Below, one piece after another: positions 44,684 through 53,396 of a stretch of DNA of 64,000 nt. A program made the translations under genes and the position numbers. Source of the stretch: Algoriphagus limi (GTDB lineage: Bacteria; Bacteroidota; Bacteroidia; Cytophagales; Cyclobacteriaceae); assembly GCF_024919275.1 (NCBI RefSeq), contig NZ_JANWGH010000002.1, forward strand, positions 496,001-560,000, given 5' to 3'. The stretch's first letter is position 1. Every line of letters starts with the position of its first letter. Under the pieces are notes generated by a model. It did not search any database. It was given only the letters and a program-made list of their open reading frames with translations, and was not told where the DNA came from.

Positions 44684-45496
44684 ATGAAAAACTTAATCCA
44701 AAACGTCTTAATCTTATCCATCCTCCTCATATCGTTTTCATGTGATTTCAACGATTCTCCCGAAAGTGAAAAAGCCTTGGTCAGCTTTACCTTGGTAGAT
44801 GCCCCAGGAGATTTTGACGAGGTATGGGTTGAAGTCTTATCTGTCAGAGTCCAATATGTTTCAGAAGATGGAGAGGAGAATGAAGACGAATCCACTTGGG
44901 AAGAAATCCCTGTAGAAGGAGGAAGTCAACTGGTTAATTTGATGGAATTGACCGGAGAAAATTCTTTCCTAATTGGTACTGAATCCTTTGAAGCAGGAAG
45001 AATCAATCAAATCCGATTAGTTCTTGGAGAAAACAACTATGTAGTCAAAGGAGAGGAGCAATTAGATCTGAAGACTCCTTCTGCCCAGCAAAGCGGACTT
45101 AAACTCAAACTGGATCAAGACCTAGAAGGTGGGAAATCCTATGGAATCATCATTGATTTTGATGTAGCCAAATCAATTATTGTTGCGGGAAACTCTGGGA
45201 ATATCAATCTGAAACCTGTTTTGAGAGCATTTTTGCAGGAAACTGCAGGAATTCAAGGACAAGTACTTCCTTCAGAAGCTCAACCTATTTTAGTGGAAGC
45301 TTTTCAAAATGGAGAATCCTTCTCGACTTTCACTAACGCTGAAGGAGCCTTCGTTATTAAAGGCCTGGAACCAGGAACTTATTCACTTAAAATTACCCCA
45401 AATGAATCCTATCAGCCGTTGGAATTGAATGATGTTATAGTCGAGGAGGGCAAAATCACGACAACCAGTCCAATTGTTTTAGAACCGGTTGAATAA
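44684..45496 (+). CDS. DUF4382 lipoprotein with carboxypeptidase-regulatory-like domain (first of pair)
   Basis: 270 residues from the ATG at 44684. The longer frame from 44447 overlaps dgt and lacks a signal. The lipoprotein signal ends in LISFSC. A DUF4382 domain (VSFTLVDAPGDFDEVWVEVLSVRVQ, INQIRLVLGENN, DFDVAKSIIVAGN) covers about 28-190, then a carboxypeptidase-regulatory-like beta sandwich (GIQGQVLPSEAQPILVEAF, AEGAFVIKGLEPGTYSL). It is likely at the outer-membrane surface. The next gene is a diverged copy that starts within 65 bases of its stop. Confidence 0.8.
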   Translation: MKNLIQNVLILSILLISFSCDFNDSPESEKALVSFTLVDAPGDFDEVWVEVLSVRVQYVSEDGEENEDESTWEEIPVEGGSQLVNLMELTGENSFLIGTESFEAGRINQIRLVLGENNYVVKGEEQLDLKTPSAQQSGLKLKLDQDLEGGKSYGIIIDFDVAKSIIVAGNSGNINLKPVLRAFLQETAGIQGQVLPSEAQPILVEAFQNGESFSTFTNAEGAFVIKGLEPGTYSLKITPNESYQPLELNDVIVEEGKITTTSPIVLEPVE

Positions 45497-45560
45497 AGCA
45501 AAAGCTCAATTTTCCGGAATTGGAGCACGATTCCATCAAAGTTTTGACCTAAATTTGGGC

Positions 45561-46361
45561 GTGAGAAAAATCCACGCCCTTTTTATTTTTTCGGTCCTAT
45601 CCCTCAGCTTTATCGCCTGTTCGAGCGGTGATGAAAGCCCCAAAGCCTTGCTTAATCTTGTCCTTGTCGATGCTCCTCCTGCCTATGATTCTGTATTTAT
45701 AGAAATCGAGGGAGTGGATGTGCTGATGAATGTGGAAGGAAGGGATACCGAACAAGAATCTTTTTTCATTCCCTATGAACTTGGAGACAAAAGGATTAAA
45801 GTCTCGGATTTGGTTGGAGGTGAAGTACTCCTGCTAGGTCGTGGCACTTTACCCCCCGGACAAATAATTGGGATGGAAATGAGGCTAGGAACTAGCCATA
45901 GCCTTTGGAAAGATGAAAAATCCTACCCGATCCCTTTAAAATCAGGTTTGGATCCTTTGATTTCGATTGATGCTGAACTCAGCTTGGAAGCAGGTCTTTC
46001 CTATGATTTGATTTTAGATATTGATTTGGAAAAATCGATACAAACCATTTCTACCGAACCCTATTCATTCGAATTGGACCCGAATGTAGAAACTGTCTAT
46101 CCAGGACAATTTGGTGAGTTGAAAGGAAGCATTTCTCAAACCTCCCTAAGTCCTGCCATCTATGCAATTTCCAATGGAGATAGCACCAGCACCCATACCA
46201 ATTCTTCCGGTTCTTTTTTGTTTCGCCTTCCAGCAGGCATCTATGATATTTACCTTGATCCTAAGGATGAAGCATTTTTGGCAGATACGCTTTTAGGAGT
46301 GGAAATCATTAATCGAGAGAGTCTCACTTTGGACCGGATAAGTTTTAGACCCAAACCCTGA
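45561..46361 (+). CDS. DUF4382 lipoprotein, second of tandem pair
   Basis: About 266 residues from a GTG at 45561, which gives a good lipoprotein signal (lipobox FIAC). The upstream TTG at 45489 adds 24 residues of no signal character and overlaps the previous gene. LNLVLVDAPPAYDSVFIEIEGVDV and DLILDIDLEKSI mirror the first copy. The C-terminus keeps a carboxypeptidase-regulatory-like part (GSFLFRLPAGIYDIYLD). The stop overlaps the ribD start by one base (TGATG). Confidence 0.75.
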   Translation: MRKIHALFIFSVLSLSFIACSSGDESPKALLNLVLVDAPPAYDSVFIEIEGVDVLMNVEGRDTEQESFFIPYELGDKRIKVSDLVGGEVLLLGRGTLPPGQIIGMEMRLGTSHSLWKDEKSYPIPLKSGLDPLISIDAELSLEAGLSYDLILDIDLEKSIQTISTEPYSFELDPNVETVYPGQFGELKGSISQTSLSPAIYAISNGDSTSTHTNSSGSFLFRLPAGIYDIYLDPKDEAFLADTLLGVEIINRESLTLDRISFRPKP

Positions 46362-47386
46362 TGGAAAATCCAGCGGCATACATGCGTAGGGCCTTGGAAT
46401 TGGCCGAATTGGGAAAGGGTAGTGTCAGCCCAAACCCCATGGTTGGATGTGTGATTGTAGCAGATGGAAAAATCATCGGTGAAGGATACCACCAACAATA
46501 TGGTGGACCGCATGCGGAAGTTCATGCCGTCAATGCGGTTCAACACCCGAGTCTTTTTTCAAAAGCCACAATTTATGTAACCTTAGAACCTTGCGCCCAT
46601 TTTGGAAAAACCCCTCCTTGTGCCAATATGCTTGTTCAAAAAGGGGTGAAAAAAGTGATAATCGCTGCCTTGGATTCAAATCCTTTGGTCGGAGGAAAAG
46701 GAGTAGAAATTCTCCGTCAAGCAGGGATCGAGGTAGAAACAGGGCTTTTGGAAAAGGAAGCCCACTGGCAAAATCGACGCTTTTTTACCCTAATAGAAAA
46801 AAGTCGGCCTTATGTGATTTTGAAATGGGCTCAAACAGCAGACGGCTTTGTTGCCCGAAAGGACTTTTCCTCCAAATGGATTTCAAATGCATTGAGCAGG
46901 CAGCAGGTTCATCGGTGGCGAGCGGAAGAAGATGCGATTTTGGTAGGAAGAAATACGGCCCACTTTGATAACCCAGCCCTAAATGTGAGAGATTGGGTAG
47001 GGAAAAATCCCACTCGAATTGTTATCGATCGGCAATTGGCTCTGGATTCAAACCTTAAGCTTTTCGACGGAAGCCAACCTACCATTTGCTACAATTCCAT
47101 CAAAAGTGAAAGCCACGAAAACTTGGAATATGTCAAATTATCTCCGGAAATGGATCCGAAGGAAATCCTAGCTGATCTCCACCAAAGGAAGATTCAAAGT
47201 GTACTTATCGAGGGAGGAACCTTTGTTTTGAAAAAATTCCTTGAAGCCGAACTTTGGGATGAAGCCCGTGTGTTTACCAGTCAAGTTCGATTTGAGGAAG
47301 GAATTGCGGCTCCTGTGATGCCTATTCCTCCATCTGAACAAGTTCAATTAGAAGACGATATACTTTCTTTTTATTTCCATGTCTGA
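46361..47386 (+). CDS. ribD: Bifunctional riboflavin biosynthesis deaminase/reductase RibD
   Basis: A 341-residue enzyme for the second and third steps of riboflavin synthesis. The deaminase domain has zinc ligands His51 (HAEVHA, with catalytic Glu53), Cys78 and Cys87 (LEPCAHFGKTPPC). The C-terminal reductase domain begins near residue 150 (RPYVILKWAQTADGFVA) and includes EEDAILVGRNTA and VLIEGGTFVL. It starts one base inside the DUF4382 stop, and its end overlaps the GAF gene by 8 bases, so all three are likely one transcript. Confidence 0.95.
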   Translation: MENPAAYMRRALELAELGKGSVSPNPMVGCVIVADGKIIGEGYHQQYGGPHAEVHAVNAVQHPSLFSKATIYVTLEPCAHFGKTPPCANMLVQKGVKKVIIAALDSNPLVGGKGVEILRQAGIEVETGLLEKEAHWQNRRFFTLIEKSRPYVILKWAQTADGFVARKDFSSKWISNALSRQQVHRWRAEEDAILVGRNTAHFDNPALNVRDWVGKNPTRIVIDRQLALDSNLKLFDGSQPTICYNSIKSESHENLEYVKLSPEMDPKEILADLHQRKIQSVLIEGGTFVLKKFLEAELWDEARVFTSQVRFEEGIAAPVMPIPPSEQVQLEDDILSFYFHV

Positions 47387-47861
47387 AAATTTATATATCC
47401 CTGCAGAAGCTGGTAAAGCTGAAAAATACCAGACCATTCTTCCTCAAATCGAAGCCTTGATTCATGGGGAGCCGGACCTTTATGCGAATCTTTCAAACAT
47501 TGCTGCAGCCCTGAAAGAGGCTTTTGGGTTCTTTTGGGTTGGTTTTTATCTGGTAAAAAATGATCAGTTGGTTTTGGGGCCTTTTCAGGGTCCAATTGCC
47601 TGTACTAGAATTAATTTTGGAAAGGGAGTTTGCGGTACCGCTTGGAAAGATGCCAAAACCCAACTCGTTCCAGACGTTGATTTATTCCCGGGACACATTG
47701 CCTGCAGCTCAGCAAGTCGCTCTGAAATCGTGGTGCCTTTGATTAAAAACGGAGAGGTTTTTCTCGTTTTGGATGTGGATAGCGACCAATTGAATGACTT
47801 TGACGAAGACGATCAGCGCTATTTGGAGCAATTGATAGATATCCTAGCTAGGCAGATTTAA
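47379..47861 (+). CDS. msrC: Free methionine-(R)-sulfoxide reductase (GAF type)
   Basis: A 160-residue single GAF domain. The three catalytic cysteines of fRMsr are present with family spacing: Cys75 (PIACTR), Cys85 (GVCGTA) and Cys109 (HIACSSAS). These are 10 and 24 residues apart, as in the E. coli enzyme. GFFWVGFYLVKNDQLVLGPFQG is the usual start of the domain. It reduces free Met-R-sulfoxide using thioredoxin. It overlaps ribD and is convergent with the TPK-like gene (4-base overlap). Confidence 0.93.
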   Translation: MSENLYIPAEAGKAEKYQTILPQIEALIHGEPDLYANLSNIAAALKEAFGFFWVGFYLVKNDQLVLGPFQGPIACTRINFGKGVCGTAWKDAKTQLVPDVDLFPGHIACSSASRSEIVVPLIKNGEVFLVLDVDSDQLNDFDEDDQRYLEQLIDILARQI

Positions 47862-48457
47862 GTCAGAGATTCCCCGATCCAAAAGAGTTTTTCTGAATAA
47901 AAGTGATTCAATCCTTCCGTGATGCTGATAGAAGCTGAAGGGTCAAGGATTTCTTCTCTATTTTCTATTTGAACAGACTGTTCTTCTTTACCAAAAAGCT
48001 CCAACTCTCCCTTTGGATACCATTTCTTCAATTCTCCGGACTTGACGGGAAAGTACTTTCTGCCTTGGTCAAAAATGCACAAATCCATCTTTTCCATAAA
48101 AAGAACCAAGTCCTCAAACTGCTCAATTGGAAAACCAACCAAATGGGCGGCACGGTGATCTGAGGCCATCAAATAATGTAAGGCATCCTGAGGGAATTCC
48201 TCTTTTCCACTTTCAAAAAACCTCAAAGGGTATTGCTCTTCCAAAAGGTGAATATTTTCCTTTTGAAAGGCAGATGATGCCAAAATCACATCGATTTTAA
48301 TCCCCCAAGAAAGAACTTGATCTACTGCAGACTCCGCCACGAGTACAGTTGGCACCCACTCAAAAAGCCCTGACAACTGCTCCCAGGAAAAATCCTCGAC
48401 ATCGAGAATCACAACCGCTGGTTCTTGTTGCTCTTTGACAAAATGATGAGAGGACAT
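47858..48457 (-). CDS. Thiamine-pyrophosphokinase-like protein, probably degenerate
   Basis: A 199-residue protein. The middle resembles the TPK nucleotide-binding region (TVLVAESAVDQVLSWGIKIDVILAS), where true enzymes read GIKPD-ILGDFDS. Here the Asp pair is missing (KIDVILASSAF), so catalysis as TPK is doubtful. The C-terminal part (ISITEGLNHFYSEKLFWIGES) parallels the TPK beta-sandwich domain with its thiamine site. It could be a sugar- or nucleotide-binding relative. It abuts the M19 dipeptidase gene (1-base overlap), so the two are co-transcribed. Confidence 0.5.
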   Translation of the reverse strand: MSSHHFVKEQQEPAVVILDVEDFSWEQLSGLFEWVPTVLVAESAVDQVLSWGIKIDVILASSAFQKENIHLLEEQYPLRFFESGKEEFPQDALHYLMASDHRAAHLVGFPIEQFEDLVLFMEKMDLCIFDQGRKYFPVKSGELKKWYPKGELELFGKEEQSVQIENREEILDPSASISITEGLNHFYSEKLFWIGESLT

Positions 48458-49437
48458 CAGCTGTAAAGGTTTTGGTAGAAATTCTGAACGTTTTTATAAG
48501 CCAATTTTTCCAATTGCTCCTGAGTTAGAGATTGCTGGAGTTCCTTTAGAATTTCTGGGTATTTAGAAGCATTTTCTGCCAAAGGAAAATAAAAAGGATG
48601 ACGACTTTTGTCTGGAAAATCTCCTGTGTAGAAAAAGTCAGCTCCAAAGCTTTGGGCGTTTTCTCCTCCTATCTCAAATCCATGCAAAATATGCTCATAC
48701 AGTCTTTCTGGAACAGAATTATCCAAAAATGCCCGTAGAAAATTCACTCCAATTATCCCTTTTCGTCGAATAATCTCCTGCGCAAATTCATCAGTCAAAT
48801 TCCTCTTATGATCCCAAATTGTCCGATAATTGGAATGGCTGGCAATGACCGGAACATCCAAGCCCCGTTTATCGATGTGATTCAAAATTCCTTCTGCCAA
48901 TAAATCAGAAGTATGGGATAAGTCAACCGGGATTTTCTTTCCATGCATGAGATCAAGTAGGCGCTTTCCATCCTCCTTTAAACCGATTCCTTCGGTGTAA
49001 TTTCCTCCACCAAATCGGTTCTCGGTATGATGCGTCAAACTGATATAGGCCAATTTCCCAACACTTGAAAGAATCTGATCAAATTGCTGTTGAATATCTA
49101 CCCAACTTGCATTCTCCTCTCCCAAACCTGCAGCATTTTCGACGGAAGCAATGAGGGCGATTCGATTTGACGGAACCTCCTTTTTAGGCTCAAAAGCACA
49201 AAACGTATCCGGATTATTTTGAATTAATTCTTCAAATATCTTGGCTTGTTTTCTTGCCAAGTCCATTGAACCCTGACGAACATCCGTATATATCGCCATG
49301 ACTTGCATGTGAACATTCCCCTTTTGAAGCCAAGGAACAGCGCAAGCAATATCCTCTGAGGAAAAGGGGTTCGCATTCGGCACTTTGGCCAAATAGGACA
49401 GCATATCGCAATGAAGGTCGTAAATGGGGGAGTTCAT
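48457..49437 (-). CDS. Membrane dipeptidase (peptidase M19, renal dipeptidase type)
   Basis: A 326-residue zinc dipeptidase. Metal ligands are visible: His9/Asp11 (YDLHCDM), Glu in ASVENAAGLG, His in VDLSHTSD and His in IASHSNYR. SLTHHTENRFGGG and RNLTDEFAQEI are further conserved segments. The family cleaves dipeptides, some including D-residues or Cys-Gly. There is no signal peptide, so it is cytoplasmic here. It is co-transcribed with the TPK-like gene and divergent from the kynurenine operon. Confidence 0.9.
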   Translation of the reverse strand: MNSPIYDLHCDMLSYLAKVPNANPFSSEDIACAVPWLQKGNVHMQVMAIYTDVRQGSMDLARKQAKIFEELIQNNPDTFCAFEPKKEVPSNRIALIASVENAAGLGEENASWVDIQQQFDQILSSVGKLAYISLTHHTENRFGGGNYTEGIGLKEDGKRLLDLMHGKKIPVDLSHTSDLLAEGILNHIDKRGLDVPVIASHSNYRTIWDHKRNLTDEFAQEIIRRKGIIGVNFLRAFLDNSVPERLYEHILHGFEIGGENAQSFGADFFYTGDFPDKSRHPFYFPLAENASKYPEILKELQQSLTQEQLEKLAYKNVQNFYQNLYS

Positions 49438-49539
49438 TAGCAGGTAGTTTCAAACAAAGTAAACCAAAAAAATGCGTGTTTTTTAATACTTTTAGCCCCT
49501 CAGCGAGTTAGATCTTAAGATCATCAAAAAAATCACGTC

Positions 49540-50052
49540 ATGGCACTTACTCCTCCTTTTAATTTCAAAAAATGGATTGATGACAATCGGCATTTGTTGA
49601 AGCCTCCCGTGGGCAATCAACAGGTATATAAAGGAAATAAAGACTTCATCGTGATGGTAGTTGGGGGCCCAAATGCCCGAAAAGATTACCACTACGAGGA
49701 AGGAGAGGAGTTTTTCTACCAACTTGAAGGTGACATTGTCCTCAAGGTGATCGATGAAGGAGTGCCAAAAGATATTCCTATCAAAGAAGGAGAGGTCTTC
49801 TTGCTTCCTCCACGCGTTCCACATTCGCCACAACGACCAGCTAACACCGTTGGTTTGGTTATGGAGCGATATCGAAGAGAGGGAGAAAAGGATGGCTTTA
49901 TGTGGTATTGCGAAAACTGCCATAATCTCCTCCATGAAGAATATGTGGAATTGACCGATATCGTAAATCAGCTTCCCCCAATCATGGACCGCTTCTGGTC
50001 AAGTGAAGATCTCCGTACTTGTAAGAAGTGCGGTACTGTCATGGAAAAGTAA
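49540..50052 (+). CDS. haaO: 3-hydroxyanthranilate 3,4-dioxygenase
   Basis: A 170-residue cupin. The iron ligands His51, Glu57 and His95 sit at the same numbers as in the characterised bacterial enzyme. The rubredoxin-like second metal site is intact: Cys124/Cys127 (WYCENCHN) and Cys161/Cys164 (TCKKCG). It opens the ring of 3-hydroxyanthranilate to 2-amino-3-carboxymuconate semialdehyde, the quinolinate/NAD precursor or entry to degradation. First gene of the kyn cluster, 31 bases before kynU. Confidence 0.96.
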   Translation: MALTPPFNFKKWIDDNRHLLKPPVGNQQVYKGNKDFIVMVVGGPNARKDYHYEEGEEFFYQLEGDIVLKVIDEGVPKDIPIKEGEVFLLPPRVPHSPQRPANTVGLVMERYRREGEKDGFMWYCENCHNLLHEEYVELTDIVNQLPPIMDRFWSSEDLRTCKKCGTVMEK

Positions 50053-50083
50053 TTAACCCCACCCCAAATAATCCTATCATAAT

Positions 50084-51370
50084 ATGAGCAAGCTGAACTA
50101 CGAGTTTTCAGAATCCTTTGCCCAAAAAATGGATACCGAAGACCCTTTGAAGGATTTTCGAAATCGCTTTCTTTTCCCAAAAGTAAACGGTCAAGAGGCT
50201 ATTTATTTTTGTGGAAACTCACTGGGTCTCCAACCCAAAAGCGTTCGGGATTATTTGGATAGAGAGCTCAGCAATTGGGCTGAATTAGGTGTAGATGGCC
50301 ATTTTCATGGGGAAGATGCTTGGTATCATATCCGAAAAAAATCCAAACCCGCCTTAGCCGAAATTGTAGGTGCTCATGAGCATGAAGTAGTAGCCATGAA
50401 CAATTTGAGTGTGAATTTGCACTTGCTCATGGTGTCATTTTACCAACCTACCCCAGATCGATATAAGATAATTGTTGAAACCGGAGCCTTTCCTTCAGAT
50501 CAATACATGCTGGAAAGCCAGGTAAAATTCCATGGATATGATCCTGCCGAGGCTATTATTGAAATAAAACCAAGACCTGGAGAGCATACCCTACGAACCG
50601 AAGACATAATCGCTGAAATCAAAAACCAAGGCGATCAATTGGCGGTGGTTAACATGGCCGGCCTGCAATATTATTCGGGGCAGGTTTTTGACATGAAAGC
50701 CATAACGGAAGCGGCTCATTCGGTGGGTGCTTATGCTGGATTCGATTTGGCACATGCCGTGGGAAATGCTCCATTGGCTCTTCATGATTGGGAAGTAGAC
50801 TTTGCGACTTGGTGCAGCTACAAATACCTGAATTCAGGTCCTGGAAATATCTCGGGAATTTTCGTTCATGAAAAATACGCCGAAAGGCCCGACCTACCCC
50901 GATTCGCCGGATGGTGGGGCCATGATGAAGGACAGCGTTTTTTGATGGAAAAAGGCTTCATTCCCATGTTTGGGGCTGACGGTTGGCAACTTGCAAACAC
51001 CAATGTTTTGGCTTTGGCAGCGCATCAAGCTTCTTTGGATATTTTTCAGGAAGCAGGGATCAAAAATCTTCGTGAAAAAAGTGAAAAACTGACTAGATAT
51101 TTAGAGTTCTTAATTGAGCAAATCAGCGGAGAATCAGAGGTTTTGGAAATAATTACCCCCAAAAACCCAGCAGAAAGGGGCTGTCAGTTATCTTTGCTGA
51201 TTCATCGTGGCGGAAAAGCCGTCTTCGATGAATGGTATCAACACGGAGTAGTTGGGGATTGGAGAAACCCCAATGTCATTCGATTGGCCCCTACTCCCCT
51301 GTACAACAGCTACTTGGATGTGTTCCGATTTGCAAAAATTTTGGAACAATCCTTGGAAAAATTCGCTTAA
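50084..51370 (+). CDS. kynU: Kynureninase
   Basis: A 428-residue PLP enzyme of aminotransferase fold type I that cleaves 3-hydroxykynurenine (or kynurenine) to 3-hydroxyanthranilate and alanine. The PLP lysine is Lys247 in WCSYKYLNSGPG, and the PLP-ring Asp is in GFDLAHAVGN. IYFCGNSLGLQPKSV and FAGWWGH are family motifs. Full length. Gap to kmo is 24 bases. Confidence 0.96.
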   Translation: MSKLNYEFSESFAQKMDTEDPLKDFRNRFLFPKVNGQEAIYFCGNSLGLQPKSVRDYLDRELSNWAELGVDGHFHGEDAWYHIRKKSKPALAEIVGAHEHEVVAMNNLSVNLHLLMVSFYQPTPDRYKIIVETGAFPSDQYMLESQVKFHGYDPAEAIIEIKPRPGEHTLRTEDIIAEIKNQGDQLAVVNMAGLQYYSGQVFDMKAITEAAHSVGAYAGFDLAHAVGNAPLALHDWEVDFATWCSYKYLNSGPGNISGIFVHEKYAERPDLPRFAGWWGHDEGQRFLMEKGFIPMFGADGWQLANTNVLALAAHQASLDIFQEAGIKNLREKSEKLTRYLEFLIEQISGESEVLEIITPKNPAERGCQLSLLIHRGGKAVFDEWYQHGVVGDWRNPNVIRLAPTPLYNSYLDVFRFAKILEQSLEKFA

Positions 51371-51394
51371 GGAAGCGAGGATCAACTCATCCCC

Positions 51395-52747
51395 ATGAAA
51401 AAAGAAGAAATAACGGTGCTTGGAGCCGGCCTGATCGGGTCCCTCATTAGCATCTTTCTAAAAAAACAGGGACTTGATGTACATGTGTACGACAAGCGCC
51501 CTGATATGCGAAAATCCCAATACTACGAAGGTGGGCGCTCCATCAATATGGCACTCAGTCATCGAGGATGGAAAAGCCTAGAGCAGGTGGGATTGGTCGA
51601 CAAAGTAAAACCTCTTGCGATCCCTATGCATGGCCGTCGTATACACGATGAGCACGGCGGAACGTCCTTTATGCCCTATGGCTTAGAAGGACAGGCCATT
51701 TACTCTATCTCCCGAGGCAAATTCAACCAATTGCTGATGGAAGAAGCAGAGCGCCTTGGAGCTACCATTCATTTTGAGCATAAATGCGAAGAGGTCGACT
51801 TCAGAGATCAAAGCATCACTTTTTCAAATCCAGAAGGAACAAGCAAAAAAATCGCTCCGGTTATCATTGGGGCAGATGGAGCTTATTCCTCCCTTCGCAT
51901 GTCCATGCAGAAGCAAGTTCGATTCAATTACAAGCAGGAATATATTTCTCATGGATATAAGGAACTGACCATTCCTGCGACTTCGGAAGGTGAGTTTGCT
52001 ATGGACCCTAATGCCTTGCATATCTGGCCAAGAGGCAAGTTTATGTTAATCGCATTACCTAATCCCGATAAATCCTTCACCTGCACTTTGTTTTTGCCTT
52101 TTGAAGGCACGAAGGTTTGCTTCGAAAAAATCAATGATGAGGATGATTTGGAAACCATCTTCCAGGCTTATTTCTATGATGCATATGAGTTGATGCCTGA
52201 TTTGAAAACCGAGTTTTTCAAGAATCCTACCTCAGCCCTCATCAATATTGAATGCTATCCTTGGGTTCAAGGCCACAGTTTGCTCTTGGGTGATGCTTCC
52301 CATGCCATGGTTCCATTTTATGGGCAGGGAATGAATTGCGGATTTGAAGATTGCTATATCCTCAATCAGCTCATTGATAAATACGGGCACAATTCCTGGG
52401 ATTTGGTTTTTGAAAAATTCCAGAAGAAAAGAAAGCCTGATACCGATGCGATTTGCCGATTAGCAATGGAAAATTTCATCGAAATGCGGGACTCAGTAGC
52501 TGATCCAAAATTTGTCATTAGAAAGAAGATCGAAAGCAAATTGAATGAATTGTATCCAAAAGAGTGGATCCCTTTATATTCCATGGTCACTTTTTCAGAT
52601 ATGGGCTATGCGGAGGCTTATGCTCAAGGAAAGCTCCAAGAAGCCATCATGGATCAGGTGATGGCCGACCCTTTAATCACTGAAAATTGGGATCGATTGG
52701 ACTACGAAGACATTATCAACAAAATGGAAACCTCAAAAGCTGTTTAA
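51395..52747 (+). CDS. kmo: Kynurenine 3-monooxygenase
   Basis: A 450-residue FAD-dependent aromatic hydroxylase. Motifs present: the Rossmann motif GAGLIGSL near the N-terminus, the GGRSINMALSHRG segment typical of KMO, and LLLGDASHAMVPFYGQGMN, the FAD-ribityl motif with the conserved Pro. It converts kynurenine to 3-hydroxykynurenine with NADPH. It follows kynU and precedes a nitroreductase gene by 4 bases, so the four genes form one operon. Confidence 0.95.
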   Translation: MKKEEITVLGAGLIGSLISIFLKKQGLDVHVYDKRPDMRKSQYYEGGRSINMALSHRGWKSLEQVGLVDKVKPLAIPMHGRRIHDEHGGTSFMPYGLEGQAIYSISRGKFNQLLMEEAERLGATIHFEHKCEEVDFRDQSITFSNPEGTSKKIAPVIIGADGAYSSLRMSMQKQVRFNYKQEYISHGYKELTIPATSEGEFAMDPNALHIWPRGKFMLIALPNPDKSFTCTLFLPFEGTKVCFEKINDEDDLETIFQAYFYDAYELMPDLKTEFFKNPTSALINIECYPWVQGHSLLLGDASHAMVPFYGQGMNCGFEDCYILNQLIDKYGHNSWDLVFEKFQKKRKPDTDAICRLAMENFIEMRDSVADPKFVIRKKIESKLNELYPKEWIPLYSMVTFSDMGYAEAYAQGKLQEAIMDQVMADPLITENWDRLDYEDIINKMETSKAV

Positions 52748-52751
52748 TAAA

Positions 52752-53360
52752 ATGGAAAGACCAGATTTCAATATCGAAGAAGTCAATAAAATCATTCGTG
52801 GAAGAAGGTCCATGTTTGTCGCTCAATTCAAGGAGAATGATCCCGTGGATGATTCCATCATTGAGGAAATGCTCGAAAATGCCAATTGGGCGCCAACTCA
52901 CAAACTAACTCAGCCTTGGAGATTCATCGTCTACACCGGAGCTGGTTTGAAAAAATTCGCAGACTATCAGGCAGAATTATATAAAAAGCGAGCTGAGAAA
53001 AACGGAACCCCTTTCATTGAAGCAACCTATCAGCGATTCAAAGAAAATCCGCTGAAAGCTTCTCACGTGATTGCCATCTTGATGAACCGAACTGAAGGTT
53101 CCGGCATTCCGGTGATGGAAGAAATTGCTGCTGTATCAATGGCGGTGCAGAACATGTACCTGACAGCTTGCGCGCATGGATTAGCCTGCTACTGGGGTAC
53201 AGGTGGACCAACTTTCTGGGAAGAGGCCAGAGAAGATTTTGGGCTGGAAGGAGAAGATATGTTAATGGGATTCTTTTATGTAGCCAAACCTGCAACTGAT
53301 AATTGGCCAGCTGGAAAGCGAGAGCCGATTGCAGACCGAGTGGGTTGGATCAGAGAATAA
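52752..53360 (+). CDS. Nitroreductase-family flavoprotein
   Basis: A 202-residue FMN-binding protein. RRSMFVAQF and NANWAPTHKLTQPWRF are the N-terminal FMN motifs, and ACYWGTGGP is the C-terminal one. It is most like the YdjA subgroup in length. It lies at the end of the kynurenine operon, 4 bases after kmo. Its role there is unknown; a redox side step or an unlinked passenger are both possible. A strong terminator ends the operon. Confidence 0.88.
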   Translation: MERPDFNIEEVNKIIRGRRSMFVAQFKENDPVDDSIIEEMLENANWAPTHKLTQPWRFIVYTGAGLKKFADYQAELYKKRAEKNGTPFIEATYQRFKENPLKASHVIAILMNRTEGSGIPVMEEIAAVSMAVQNMYLTACAHGLACYWGTGGPTFWEEAREDFGLEGEDMLMGFFYVAKPATDNWPAGKREPIADRVGWIRE

Positions 53361-53394
53361 AAAAATGGCCGCTAATAATCTTAGCGGCCATTTT
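53361..53394. terminator. Terminator of the kynurenine operon (bidirectional)
   Basis: AAATGGCCGCTA pairs perfectly with TAGCGGCCATTT over a 7-base loop. The A-run on the left and T-run on the right allow it to act also for the convergent DinB gene ending at 53397. Confidence 0.9.
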
Positions 53395-53396
53395 CA

